DNA of 64,000 nt from VXNF01 sp964291305 (GTDB lineage: Bacteria; Actinomycetota; Acidimicrobiia; Acidimicrobiales; CATQHL01), in contig OZ219784.1 of the NCBI GenBank assembly GCA_964291305.2, positions 124,001-188,000 on the forward strand, given 5' to 3'. Positions within the stretch are counted from its first letter, which is position 1. Each line of letters begins with the position of its first letter. The notes beneath the pieces are model-generated. The model did no database searches. It saw nothing but the letters and a program-made list of their open reading frames with translations, and was not told the DNA's origin. This document shows, piece after piece, positions 1 through 7,743 of the stretch. A program made the position numbers and the translations under genes.

Positions 1-234
1 GGTACCTACCACCGCGCCAAGGGGCTGGAGTTCAAAGTGGTGTTCCTCCCACAACTCGGCCGTTTCCCACCCGACCCACGCAAGGGCCAAGGCGAAGAAG
101 AAGCAGCCGAGGACTACGACCTACACATGTCGCAGTTGTTCGTAGCCATGACCCGTGCCCGAGACCGGCTAGTGGTACTCCACAGCCCCAACGGAAGCAA
201 AGCAATAGACCCCGCCACCGACTACTTCGAGTAG
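1..234 (+). CDS. UvrD/PcrA-type helicase, C-terminal fragment
   Basis: Reading frame 1 is open from the first base and ends with TAG at 232-234, so only the last 77 residues of a longer protein are present. The peptide has two superfamily 1 helicase landmarks. One is HRAKGLEF followed by VVFLP, which matches motif V. The other is LFVAMTRARDRLVVL, which matches motif VI and carries the arginine that contacts ATP. Such proteins unwind DNA in repair or in defence islands. The start, any nuclease domain and the subfamily lie outside the window. Gene context downstream is accessory, so a defence-island helicase is as likely as housekeeping UvrD. Confidence 0.85.
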   Translation, partial: GTYHRAKGLEFKVVFLPQLGRFPPDPRKGQGEEEAAEDYDLHMSQLFVAMTRARDRLVVLHSPNGSKAIDPATDYFE

Positions 235-303
235 CCCACCGAGTAGCCCAACCTGCGATATCCCGACTGAAAAAGTGACACGCTGGCTGAGCGCGCAGAC
301 CGG

Positions 304-2484
304 CTACACCCAATCTCGAGGATTGTCTTTGTTTGAGGTGCTGCTGACACGACCCCTGTCATCCGAGGAATCGTCGGCCTTGTCAATCTGAAGCGAAACA
401 GAGTCCGAGCCTTCAATGATGACCCGAACCCGGTCACCGGCACATGCTCCGAGCTGCTGCAGAGGTTCGGACACGTAGCCCAGCGAGAGACCCCCGACTG
501 ATGCGAGTGGCCAGTTCACCGAGAGCCGGCGACATCCCGGCGGCGAGGAAACCTGGACTCTGATGTTGCCATCGGGTTCGCAACCCAAGGCAGCAGCGAT
601 TTCCGGCGGGAACCCGGGAACGCTGTAGCCTTTGAAGAAGCGATCCTCAACTTCGAAGCACCAGTACGGAAAACCCGCGGCCGTGTAGCCATGCAAAACG
701 TCGCTCAGAGGTCTCAGGACGATTGAAGAAGTGTCGGCAAGACTGACAAGGCCATCCCGGAGCACGAAACGAGGAGTCCCTACAAAGGAACGAACACTAA
801 ACTCGCTCACTCCGAACTGTCGAGGCAACTCTTCAAGGATCCTCTCAAGTCGAGTAGCCCCATTATCTTCGTGGATCCTCTGGATGATTTCCGCTGCTAT
901 GCCTTCGTACTCATCCTCGATCCATTCGACGAGACCCCAACGCACCTTGTCCGCCCTAACAACGCTTTCAAGCACCGACAAGTGTGAAACAACTCTGCCG
1001 GGGTCTAGCCCACAAAGTTCAGCAATCTCGTCTCGCGTCGCAGGTCGTCCAATCTCAAGTAGCGCTGCCTTAGCTCGAGCCCTCCTGCTATTTCTGAGCG
1101 CAAGAAAGCCGCCGAGACGATGAAAATCGCAAAGAGACACGAGCAAGTCCCAGTACTGTTCCCAGCTTGCGCTGGGTAGATGCTCCCGAAGTGCGGATTC
1201 CTGAACTAGCCCCGCGTCATCCGCCAGATTGCGGGACTCGCGCCTCAGAACGTCAAGAACATCTAAGGCAGCTTCATTGAGGCATAAACCCTCAAGGGGA
1301 GAAAATCCCAACCTCTCCTGAAGGAAGCAACATGCTAAGTCTTGGCTTTTTGCACTGTACTCGCCTACTACCGGATCCGAAAAAATCGACGATATATGCT
1401 CTTCAAGTTCGTTCTCACTGAGGATTGGAGGAATCTGCTCTCGAAGCAGGGACGCCATAATCTCCAGATTCGACCCAATTTTTGACTCAAAAGAACGCGT
1501 GAGAGATTTCGTCATTTGCCTGACTCGTTCTCCTGAGAGATCGAGCATCTGGCCAAGCTCGCGATATGACACCCGAGATGGGGACATGATGCGCCTTTCA
1601 AGAGTCAGCTTCTCTTCGTGTCGCAGCCCTTCCCAGAGTTCGTCGATGGCCTTGAGCACCTGATCTGCGAGACTCTGGACTTTCACCAGGTCGGAGATAC
1701 GAATCTCGTGGAACTCATCGGTCAACTCGAGTTTTGCTGCCAGGTTGCTGAGATCGATGTTGAGAGCGTCTCCCAGAGTGCGAGCCCCACAGAACTCTCC
1801 CGCTACGTTCAAGATTCTCTCCAATAGCGGGATCGCAGTTTCCCAACGCTTGTATTGCTTGGTGCGGCCTAAATCTGAGGGGAGCTGAGTTGCCAGTGCT
1901 ATCTGTGTTTGATCCCAACGAACATCTTGACCGGTAAAGCTGACAGTCTGCCGGTCAGCAGCGGGGAGTGACTTGAAAAGACCGACGATCTGGGCAGCTT
2001 CAATAACGCACATCAAGTCCAACAGCGAAAGCACCCCGAAGTTTGGGAGCGCCAGGAGTTGAACGACTGTCAAAGGTTCACCCGGCTTAAGTCTCTTTTG
2101 GTTAAATCCTCGGAGGATGCAGTTCCGAGTCCGAGTTCGAAGGGGCAATTCGGACAATTGCTGGGGCGTCGAATCAGCGGGGATTACGATTTGTCCTTTG
2201 AACGAACCCGGATAGCTACTAACAGCAAGGTCGGCAAGTGCAGCTTGGGCTGCATTACTGATGGGCGTAGGACGGCGATCCCAAAATGTCATCAAGTCCC
2301 CGACGACCCCAAGGTCTGACCTGGCGGCCGGTGGAGCACCCACGGCTTGGAGGAACGCCGATGGAAGCGCGGCCGACGAGAACGATTCAATGAAACCGCG
2401 GGGTAACAAGGGAGTTGGAGGGCTGCCCCAAGGTGCGAGCGGTGTCGCACTAACAACTTCAGGAACGCTCGCTGAGATATTCAT
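304..2484 (-). CDS. Large protein with alpha-CTD-like and sigma-region-4-like helices
   Basis: This 726-residue protein starts at ATG 2484, with AAGGTG eight bases upstream as a ribosome binding site. Residues about 112-162 (LRTRTRNCILR followed by LTVVQLLALPNFG) resemble the helix-hairpin-helix of the RNA polymerase alpha subunit C-terminal domain. Residues about 283-330 (VSYRELGQMLDLSGERVRQ) resemble the helix-turn-helix of sigma factor region 4. The remaining 400 residues are not recognised, apart from possible winged-helix segments around 440-520. No sigma region 2 is visible, so it is unlikely to be a complete sigma factor. It could be a transcription regulator or a nucleic-acid sensor in a defence island. 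It lies convergent to the helicase tail. Function is unassigned. Confidence 0.75.
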   Translation of the reverse strand: MNISASVPEVVSATPLAPWGSPPTPLLPRGFIESFSSAALPSAFLQAVGAPPAARSDLGVVGDLMTFWDRRPTPISNAAQAALADLAVSSYPGSFKGQIVIPADSTPQQLSELPLRTRTRNCILRGFNQKRLKPGEPLTVVQLLALPNFGVLSLLDLMCVIEAAQIVGLFKSLPAADRQTVSFTGQDVRWDQTQIALATQLPSDLGRTKQYKRWETAIPLLERILNVAGEFCGARTLGDALNIDLSNLAAKLELTDEFHEIRISDLVKVQSLADQVLKAIDELWEGLRHEEKLTLERRIMSPSRVSYRELGQMLDLSGERVRQMTKSLTRSFESKIGSNLEIMASLLREQIPPILSENELEEHISSIFSDPVVGEYSAKSQDLACCFLQERLGFSPLEGLCLNEAALDVLDVLRRESRNLADDAGLVQESALREHLPSASWEQYWDLLVSLCDFHRLGGFLALRNSRRARAKAALLEIGRPATRDEIAELCGLDPGRVVSHLSVLESVVRADKVRWGLVEWIEDEYEGIAAEIIQRIHEDNGATRLERILEELPRQFGVSEFSVRSFVGTPRFVLRDGLVSLADTSSIVLRPLSDVLHGYTAAGFPYWCFEVEDRFFKGYSVPGFPPEIAAALGCEPDGNIRVQVSSPPGCRRLSVNWPLASVGGLSLGYVSEPLQQLGACAGDRVRVIIEGSDSVSLQIDKADDSSDDRGRVSSTSNKDNPRDWV

Positions 2485-2672
2485 ATCGCGGCACCTTACG
2501 CAAGGGACGGCGTCGTTGGAGGTTCGGCAAGGAACTCAACCGGGACTGAAGCGCCCATGCAACGAATTTATTCTGCCCCTGCGACAGCGACATGCATGCC
2601 GAATTCAACATTGACTTTCACTGATGTCGCCGGCGTGGTCTCTGTGACATGCGCGAGGTGAGAGCTTTTTCC

Positions 2673-2759
2673 GGTTTAGACCGAGGCATTACCCCAACCG
2701 CACCTACAAGCCGACCGGTCTAACCGCACGCCAAAGTTCTACTGGTTTAGACCGAGGCA
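2673..2759. repeat. Pair of 16-bp direct repeats, period 71 bp
   Basis: The sequence GGTTTAGACCGAGGCA occurs at 2673-2688 and again at 2744-2759, exactly 71 bp apart. A partial inverted relative (GGTCTAAC) lies between them near 2717. The pair sits in a promoter region shared by two divergent genes, so it may be a regulator binding site. The same period recurs at other intergenic loci in this window. Confidence 0.7.
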
Positions 2760-2762
2760 CTG

Positions 2763-2777
2763 CCCCCCCCCCCCCCC
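2763..2777 (+). repeat. Poly-C tract, 15 bases
   Basis: Fifteen consecutive cytosines lie about 53 bases upstream of the likely GTG start (2830) of the DUF1156 methyltransferase. A tract of this length is prone to slippage and could alter promoter spacing. It could equally be a place where sequencing or assembly miscounted bases. Confidence 0.8.
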
Positions 2778-2829
2778 GACTTCCCTCACCGGGCTGTGGG
2801 TGTCGTATTGTGTTAGTACCGTCTGGGTT

Positions 2830-3669
2830 GTGAGTGTGCGGCGGAAGTTGGTTGAGGTGGCGTTGCCGTTGGATGCGATCAACGCGGCGTCGGCTCGGGA
2901 GAAGTCGATCCGTCATGGGCATCCGTCGACTTTGCATTTGTGGTGGTCACGGAAGCCGTTGGCTGCGTGCCGGGCGGTGTTGTTCGCTTCGTTGGTGGAC
3001 GACCCGTCTAGCCGCCCGGAGCGGTGGCCGACTGTTGAGGCTCAGACCGCTGAGCGCAAGCGCCTGTTCGGGATTATTGAGCGGCTAGTCCGCTGGGATA
3101 ACAGCAACAACTCGGACGTGTTGGCCGAGGCGCACGCGGAGATCGCCGAGAGCTGCGACGGCGACTTACCTACTGTGTTGGACCCTTTCGCCGGCGGAGG
3201 GTCGATTCCGTTGGAGGCTCAACGGCTGGGGTTGAAGGCGGTTGCGTCTGATTTGAACCCGGTGGCAGTGCTAATCAACAAAGCACAAATCGAAATACCA
3301 CCCCGGTTCGCTAATCGCCCTCCGGTGCATCCCGACCAGGAGGGCGCCACGCAACTGCGGGTTTGGTCTGGCGCTCAGGGCCTGGCCGCCGATGTGGCCT
3401 ACTACGGCCGATGGATGCGAGACGAAGCCGAACGTCGCATCGGCAGCCACTACCCCACCGCCGCCAACTCGGACGGCGAGCAGCTAACGCCTATCGCCTG
3501 GATCTGGGCGCGCACCGTGCGGTCGCCAGACCCCGCCTGGAACGGCCACGTGCCACTAGCGCGATCGTTCGTGGTGTCAAAGAAGAAGGGGCGCGAGGCT
3601 TGGGCGAAGCCGGTCGTCGATCGGGCAGCCCAACGATCAGATTCGAGATCCGGACTGGCGTATCGCTGA
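2830..3669 (+). CDS. DUF1156 methyltransferase, N-terminal open fragment
   Basis: This is the open N-terminal 279 residues of the broken methyltransferase, from GTG 2830 to TGA 3667-3669. It contains the conserved HPSTLHLWWSRKPLAACRAVL block and the SAM-binding loop TVLDPFAGGGS. Homology stops at AWAKPVVD (near 3624), after which the frame reads into unrelated sequence. A GTG at 2800 in the same frame is an alternative start, but family N-termini begin close to the RKLVEVAL block. If expressed as drawn it would lack the catalytic DPPY motif. Confidence 0.6.
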   Translation: MSVRRKLVEVALPLDAINAASAREKSIRHGHPSTLHLWWSRKPLAACRAVLFASLVDDPSSRPERWPTVEAQTAERKRLFGIIERLVRWDNSNNSDVLAEAHAEIAESCDGDLPTVLDPFAGGGSIPLEAQRLGLKAVASDLNPVAVLINKAQIEIPPRFANRPPVHPDQEGATQLRVWSGAQGLAADVAYYGRWMRDEAERRIGSHYPTAANSDGEQLTPIAWIWARTVRSPDPAWNGHVPLARSFVVSKKKGREAWAKPVVDRAAQRSDSRSGLAYR

Positions 3670-3874
3670 TGCTCTTGAGGGCACGGTGACCGTGGCGGTG
3701 GCCGCTGCTTGGCCACCGGCACAGCCATGCCATTCCCCTATATCCGCCAAGAGGGTCGCGCCGGGCGTATGGGCTTACAGCTAATGGCAATCGTGGCAGA
3801 AGGCGACCGGCAGCGTGTCTACTTGCCGCCGACAGCGGATCACGTCGAGGCGGCCCGGGTGCCGCCGCCGGAGG

Positions 3875-3886
3875 CCCCCCCCCCCC
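3875..3886 (+). repeat. Poly-C tract, 12 bases, inside the methyltransferase
   Basis: Twelve cytosines lie inside the methyltransferase coding region. Upstream, family-like sequence (AGRMGLQLMAIVAEG) is in one frame. Directly downstream, family-like sequence (DLPHNPRDFKTPNYG) is in the next frame. One more cytosine would join the two, so the tract itself is a frameshift site. Confidence 0.8.
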
Positions 3887-3938
3887 GCGAGGCGATTTAC
3901 CGCACAATCCCCGAGATTTCAAGACTCCTAACTACGGG

Positions 3939-5660
3939 ATGACCTCATGGGCTGACCTATTCACCCCGCGGCAGTTGGTGGCCCTAACCACGTTTTCTGA
4001 CCTGCTGGGTGATGTCTCCGAAATAGTATCTAGGGATGCGGCTGCGGTGGGCATGGCCGATGATGGGTTTCGGCTGCGCGACGGCGGTTGCGGTGCTCAA
4101 GCGTATGGGGACGCGATAGTTACGTATCTGGCTTTTGTGATTGATAAGTGCGCTGATTACTGGTCTTCGATCTGCACCTGGACTAACTCAGGGGAATTTG
4201 TTCGTAGCACGTTTGCCCGTCAGGCGATCTCGATGAACTGGGACATGGCAGAAACGAATCCATTTTCTGATTCGACGGGGAATTGGATATCGATGGTCGA
4301 TTGGGTTTCCAAAGCGGTTAGCCAATCGCCTGCCCTATTTCCTGGCGAGGCGGTTCAGCAGGGCCACCGGTTGAATAATCCTGCACGAACGTGGCACTTC
4401 CCAACCCTAGTCCCCGGCGAGGCGGCCCAGCAGGACGCCCAGTCCGCCGTCAAAGAGCACGAGAAAGTTCTCATTTCCACTGATCCGCCGTATTACGACA
4501 ACATCGTGTACGCCGATTTGTCAGATTTCTTCTACGTGTGGCTGCGACGCAACCTCGCCGACGTTTGGCCGGAAGAATGCTCGACGCTACTAGTGCCGAA
4601 AGCAGACGAACTAGTGGCAACGCCTTATCGGTTCGACGGCGACAAACGGCGAGCTGAAGAGTTCTTCGAGTCAGGGCTGAATCGTGTGTTCAGCGGTTTG
4701 GGGGAGGTGCAAGATGAGCGATTCCCGTTCACCGTCTACTACGCCTTCAAACAAGCGGAGACCACTAAGGGGGGCGTAGCGTCTACGGGCTGGGAGACGA
4801 TGCTGCAGAGCCTGGTCGACGCCGGGTTCGTAATCAACGGCACCTGGCCGCTTCGAACAGAGCGGTCAAGTCGCCCTATCGCTGTCGGGGCGAACGCGCT
4901 GGCGTCTTCGATTGTGCTGGCCTGCCGGCGGCGGCCCGAGTCCGCCCCACTCGCTTCTCGGCGGGAGTTCCTGGGTGCTCTCAAAGCCGAACTGCCCGAG
5001 GCATTGCGCTTGCTGCGCCAGGGAGGCATCGCACCGGTGGATATGGCCCAAGCGGCTATCGGGCCGGGCATGGCAGTGTTCTCCCGCTACGAGCAGGTCA
5101 TGGAAGCCAACGGCGAAACCATGAGAGTCCGCACCGCACTAGAACTGATCAACGAAACCCTCGACGAAGTCACACGAGAGATAGACGCCGACTTCGACTA
5201 CGACACCCGCTGGGCGGTCAGCTGGTTCAGCGAATACGGCTTCGAAGAAGGCGAATACGGCCGCGCCGAGCTGCTGTCTAAGTCTCGCAACACCTCGGTA
5301 GCCGGTCTCGTAGAAGCAGGCATCGCCCAAGCCGGCGCCGGCCGGGTGCGCTTACTCCGCCTCGACGAACTAGACCTGGAATGGGACCCAGCAACCGACG
5401 ACCGGTTCACCGTCTGGGAAATCACCCACCACCTCATCCGCCGCATCCACGACCTGGGCGAACAATCAGCCGCAACCCTGCTGCGCGCGGTGGGAGGCCA
5501 CGGCGACTCGGCCAAAGAACTCGCCTACCGCCTCTACCTAATCTGCGAACGCAAAAACTGGGCCGCCGAAGCGCTCGGCTACAACAGCCTCGTCACCTCC
5601 TGGGCCGAACTAACCAAACTCGCCACCCAAACCCCCACCACCGCCCCCACACTCCTATAA
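3939..5660 (+). CDS. DUF1156 methyltransferase, C-terminal open fragment
   Basis: This is the 573-residue open C-terminal part, starting at ATG 3939 in MTSWADLFTPRQLVAL, a conserved block of the family. The catalytic DPPYYDN motif of amino-methyltransferases is near residue 186, followed by the family-typical YADLSDFFYVWLRR. Family homology extends upstream of this ATG in the same frame to about 3888, so the ATG is internal to the original gene. Without the SAM-binding loop in the other fragment this piece would not be active alone unless the two halves assemble. Confidence 0.7.
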   Translation: MTSWADLFTPRQLVALTTFSDLLGDVSEIVSRDAAAVGMADDGFRLRDGGCGAQAYGDAIVTYLAFVIDKCADYWSSICTWTNSGEFVRSTFARQAISMNWDMAETNPFSDSTGNWISMVDWVSKAVSQSPALFPGEAVQQGHRLNNPARTWHFPTLVPGEAAQQDAQSAVKEHEKVLISTDPPYYDNIVYADLSDFFYVWLRRNLADVWPEECSTLLVPKADELVATPYRFDGDKRRAEEFFESGLNRVFSGLGEVQDERFPFTVYYAFKQAETTKGGVASTGWETMLQSLVDAGFVINGTWPLRTERSSRPIAVGANALASSIVLACRRRPESAPLASRREFLGALKAELPEALRLLRQGGIAPVDMAQAAIGPGMAVFSRYEQVMEANGETMRVRTALELINETLDEVTREIDADFDYDTRWAVSWFSEYGFEEGEYGRAELLSKSRNTSVAGLVEAGIAQAGAGRVRLLRLDELDLEWDPATDDRFTVWEITHHLIRRIHDLGEQSAATLLRAVGGHGDSAKELAYRLYLICERKNWAAEALGYNSLVTSWAELTKLATQTPTTAPTLL

Positions 5661-5836
5661 GCGCACCCTCCTGGTTCACACCTTCGAGGCTGCGCCTGTG
5701 GTCCTCCAGTGTGGCTGTGGGGCGATCGCTGCTATAAATCCGCCTGATTCATACCTATCCAGGCGACGTGATGCGCTCGGAGCACGCGTCTGTCGCTGTT
5801 GCTATAAACCCGCCTGATTCACACCTATCCAGGGGC
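5655..5836. repeat. Direct repeat array, two good copies and one degenerate, period 70-73 bp
   Basis: Two 32-bp copies that begin GCTATAAAYCCGCC and end ACCTATCCAG lie at 5731-5762 and 5801-5832, 70 bp apart with two mismatches. A weaker relative (CTATAA, then TTCACACCT, then AGG..CTG) overlaps the end of the methyltransferase at about 5655-5690, so its TAA stop lies inside the first copy. The array lies in the 193-bp gap before the restriction nuclease. It could hold operators for that gene. It is too short and too degenerate to call CRISPR. Confidence 0.65.
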
Positions 5837-5853
5837 TGTTTCTTGGCAGCGCG

Positions 5854-6534
5854 GTGCGCAGGTCGCGCTTCCCCCCCCCCGGTGACCTCAAGAGGCTGCC
5901 CACGCTGAGGCGCTACGGCGGGCTGGGGGTTCCCAACGCTCTTGCGTGTAGGGCTGGGCGTTTCAACTCCGACATCGAACTGCCTTACAGTCTCCGTCAC
6001 GTTGACTTCCGGGCGACGTTGGAAGACGTTTACGACTTGTTCTGCGACGTGAACACGCTGCTAGTTGGTAGGGGCCTCAAACGGTTAGCGGACATGGTGC
6101 GCCCGGCGATCCTTTCGGGAGTTGTGTCGGAACTGGTCACAGCGAGCCTGGCGAAGCATTCGAGGAGTTTGGCGGTCAACAGTTATCACAACGGCCATCC
6201 TGATCTAGTCCTGAGCGGCCAATACCCCGACGATGCCGCGAGGGCCGGCTCCGAAGGCGTCGAAATCAAGTCAACGGTGAACCCTCGAGGCGCGGTGGAT
6301 ACTCACGGGGCACGCCCGCAGTGGTTGTGTGTCTTCGTTTACGAGATCGACACGAAAACCGAACCGGTGACGGAGCGGGTGCCTCTGCGTTTCACCGCGA
6401 TCTATCTAGCTCCGGTCACCAACGCTGATTTCCGCAGCAACCCTCGCGCGACTTCGCTCGGCACACGTACCGCGAGTCTTCATAAAGACGGGCTGAAGAA
6501 GTTGCGCGATAACTGGGTCTACCTCGACTCGTAG
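5854..6534 (+). CDS. PD-(D/E)XK restriction endonuclease-like protein
   Basis: This 226-residue protein starts at GTG 5854; TTG 5844 is not in the same frame at the present tract length. A nuclease-fold signature is visible: HPD at 115-117, then GVEIKS at 135-140, giving candidate active-site residues Asp117, Glu137 and Lys139. It converges with, and overlaps by 16 bp, the DPPY methylase gene on the other strand, the classic arrangement of a type II restriction-modification pair. A C10 tract (5871-5880) lies within the first ten codons, so a one-base change would switch the reading frame at once. The cleavage site cannot be read from sequence. Confidence 0.7.
   Translation: MRRSRFPPPGDLKRLPTLRRYGGLGVPNALACRAGRFNSDIELPYSLRHVDFRATLEDVYDLFCDVNTLLVGRGLKRLADMVRPAILSGVVSELVTASLAKHSRSLAVNSYHNGHPDLVLSGQYPDDAARAGSEGVEIKSTVNPRGAVDTHGARPQWLCVFVYEIDTKTEPVTERVPLRFTAIYLAPVTNADFRSNPRATSLGTRTASLHKDGLKKLRDNWVYLDS
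5871..5880 (+). repeat. Poly-C tract, 10 bases, in the 5' end of the nuclease gene
   Basis: Ten cytosines encode prolines 7-9 of the nuclease if translation begins at GTG 5854. A change of one base would abolish the frame from this start, so the gene could be phase variable. Confidence 0.75.
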
Positions 6535-7436
6535 TCGCGTAGTTCGGGGATCGCCCGGGTGGCGAGTTGCGCGTAGGCAGGTTCGGATTCGACGCCGATG
6601 CTGGCATAGCCCAGGTGTTCGGCGGCGGCGAGCGTGGAGCCTGACCCGGCGAACGGGTCTAGTACGACGCCTTCACCGAGCGGCAGAATGGCCCGCACAA
6701 CTTGGCGCAGAAACGCTTGCGGTTTGAGGCTCGGGTGGGGGGCGATTCTCTTCTCGGCTGGACGCGTGGGCGACGACTCGATCACGTCCATAAACGGTTT
6801 ATCGTCAGAGATGCGCCGCAGCCCTCCGGTTCCCCAGGTTCGCAAGTTGTCCTGAACGCGACCCTGCAGCGGTTTGCGGAACAGCAGCCAGGGCTCCCAG
6901 CTAGAACGCGGCATAACGGTTACCTCTGGGAACTCCTCGTGCGCGTTCTTCGGCCGGTCTCCGCCGCGCATCGTCATAACCAGGCGTACTACTTCGCCGC
7001 GCCGCTCAAGACCCCCAGCGGCTAACGCCCCGGAGACGATGTACGAAAACAGCGGATTAGACGCCACCAACACGTGAGCCCCCGGCACGAGCACCGGCAT
7101 CAGCGCGCCAGCCCAAGACGAAAAGAAACAACGAAGACGACCTAGATCATCGTCGGTCAGCACGGTAAACCTAGGCAGCGGCGACCGTGCAGCACCGTCG
7201 AAAGCGGGAGGCAACCGCCACACACCGCCGCGGCCCTGGCGGAGCTTGCGCTGCTGCAGCGGCGCATATTCCACAAGCCCGTAAGGGGGATCCGTCACCA
7301 CGCCGTGAACCGAGTTCGCCGGCTGAGCCTCGAGCCACTCCAAACAGTCCCCAACAAACAACGCCGAACGGCCCACCGACACGAACGGCACCCAACCCGC
7401 ATCAACGACCGCGCTAACGGAGTCGGTAGACACCAC
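6519..7436 (-). CDS. DNA amino-methyltransferase (type II restriction-modification)
   Basis: A 305-residue DNA methylase. The catalytic motif DPPYG is at residues 49-53, and the SAM-binding motif DPFAGSGST is near residue 258. The catalytic motif comes first, as in beta-class N4-cytosine or N6-adenine methylases. The family is known to protect host DNA against a cognate nuclease, and the convergent PD-(D/E)XK gene is the obvious partner. The start overlaps the preceding winged-helix gene by 23 bp, so the two are probably translated from one message. Target sequence and methylated base are not predictable here. Confidence 0.88.
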   Translation of the reverse strand: MVSTDSVSAVVDAGWVPFVSVGRSALFVGDCLEWLEAQPANSVHGVVTDPPYGLVEYAPLQQRKLRQGRGGVWRLPPAFDGAARSPLPRFTVLTDDDLGRLRCFFSSWAGALMPVLVPGAHVLVASNPLFSYIVSGALAAGGLERRGEVVRLVMTMRGGDRPKNAHEEFPEVTVMPRSSWEPWLLFRKPLQGRVQDNLRTWGTGGLRRISDDKPFMDVIESSPTRPAEKRIAPHPSLKPQAFLRQVVRAILPLGEGVVLDPFAGSGSTLAAAEHLGYASIGVESEPAYAQLATRAIPELRDYESR

Positions 7437-7635
7437 GCCGCACCCTCACAAACCGCCCACCTCGGCCCGCATTCAGATTCAGATAACTACGAACCGACGA
7501 AGCCGCAACACCGCCGCCCAAACGAGCCTCAACCGACAGGTGAATCTCCTTCAGAGAAAGAGGCCCAACACCAGCAGCCAGCGCCCGCTCAACAGCGTCG
7601 CGAACCTCGCCGGGCCGCCGCCGAGAAACACCCAC
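7414..7635 (-). CDS. Small winged-helix (HARE-HTH-like) protein of the R-M locus
   Basis: This 73-residue basic protein begins at GTG 7635. Its pattern (a first helix with RDAVERAL, then LKEIHLSVEARL, then SSVRSYLNLNA, ending VRRGVYRL) fits the HARE-HTH fold that is often attached to restriction or chromatin proteins. It is the first gene of a two-gene unit with the methylase. It may guide the methylase to DNA or act as a controller, since two GACGTC palindromes lie just upstream of its start. Assignment of the fold is by eye. Confidence 0.6.
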   Translation of the reverse strand: MGVSRRRPGEVRDAVERALAAGVGPLSLKEIHLSVEARLGGGVAASSVRSYLNLNAGRGGRFVRVRRGVYRLR

Positions 7636-7664
7636 AAAACCTATAATAGACGTCCAGACGTCAA
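7636..7664 (-). promoter_or_regulatory. Leaderless-type promoter with paired GACGTC palindromes
   Basis: On the minus strand TATTAT (7648-7643) lies seven bases before GTG 7635, placing the expected transcription start at or next to the start codon. No Shine-Dalgarno sequence is present. Directly upstream, two GACGTC palindromes (7662-7657 and 7654-7649), separated by two bases, could form an operator for a controller protein. Binding is inferred. Confidence 0.45.
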
Positions 7665-7743
7665 CACACGTGGATAATCGAATCTACCGACTTCAACACG
7701 CTCCGGACCAACGATGCACCAGGCTCTCCCCCGCCGGTGTGGG

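Larger units (their letters stand above)
2485..2829. other. Intergenic region with 71-bp-spaced repeat and C15 tract
   Basis: This gap separates the divergent sigma-like gene and the DUF1156 methyltransferase. It holds two copies of a 16-bp direct repeat 71 bp apart and, just after the second copy, a run of 15 cytosines. No RNA gene is apparent. Promoters of both flanking genes must lie here, but I cannot place a convincing -35/-10 pair. Confidence 0.6.
2830..5660 (+). pseudogene. DUF1156-type adenine-specific DNA methyltransferase, frameshifted
   Basis: Conceptual joining of three reading frames gives one protein of about 940 residues typical of the DUF1156 DNA methylase family. The start region reads RKLVEVALPLDAINAASA, followed by a SAM-binding DPFAGGGS near residue 117 and a catalytic STDPPYYDN in the C-terminal half. 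Homologous segments change frame near 3630, 3658 and 3692 and again across the C12 tract at 3875-3886. All four changes are in the same direction, as if single bases were missing. The locus is therefore a pseudogene, a phase-off allele at the C-tract, or a set of indel errors. In known genomes DUF1156 enzymes are often in defence islands; here no partner ATPase is present. Confidence 0.8.

Noticed and set aside
5731..5836. Possible minimal CRISPR array
   Set aside because: Repeat length and spacing would fit, but only two good copies exist, with mismatches, and no cas genes are in the window. The full-unit repeat at 11298-11475 shows that this period also arises without spacers.
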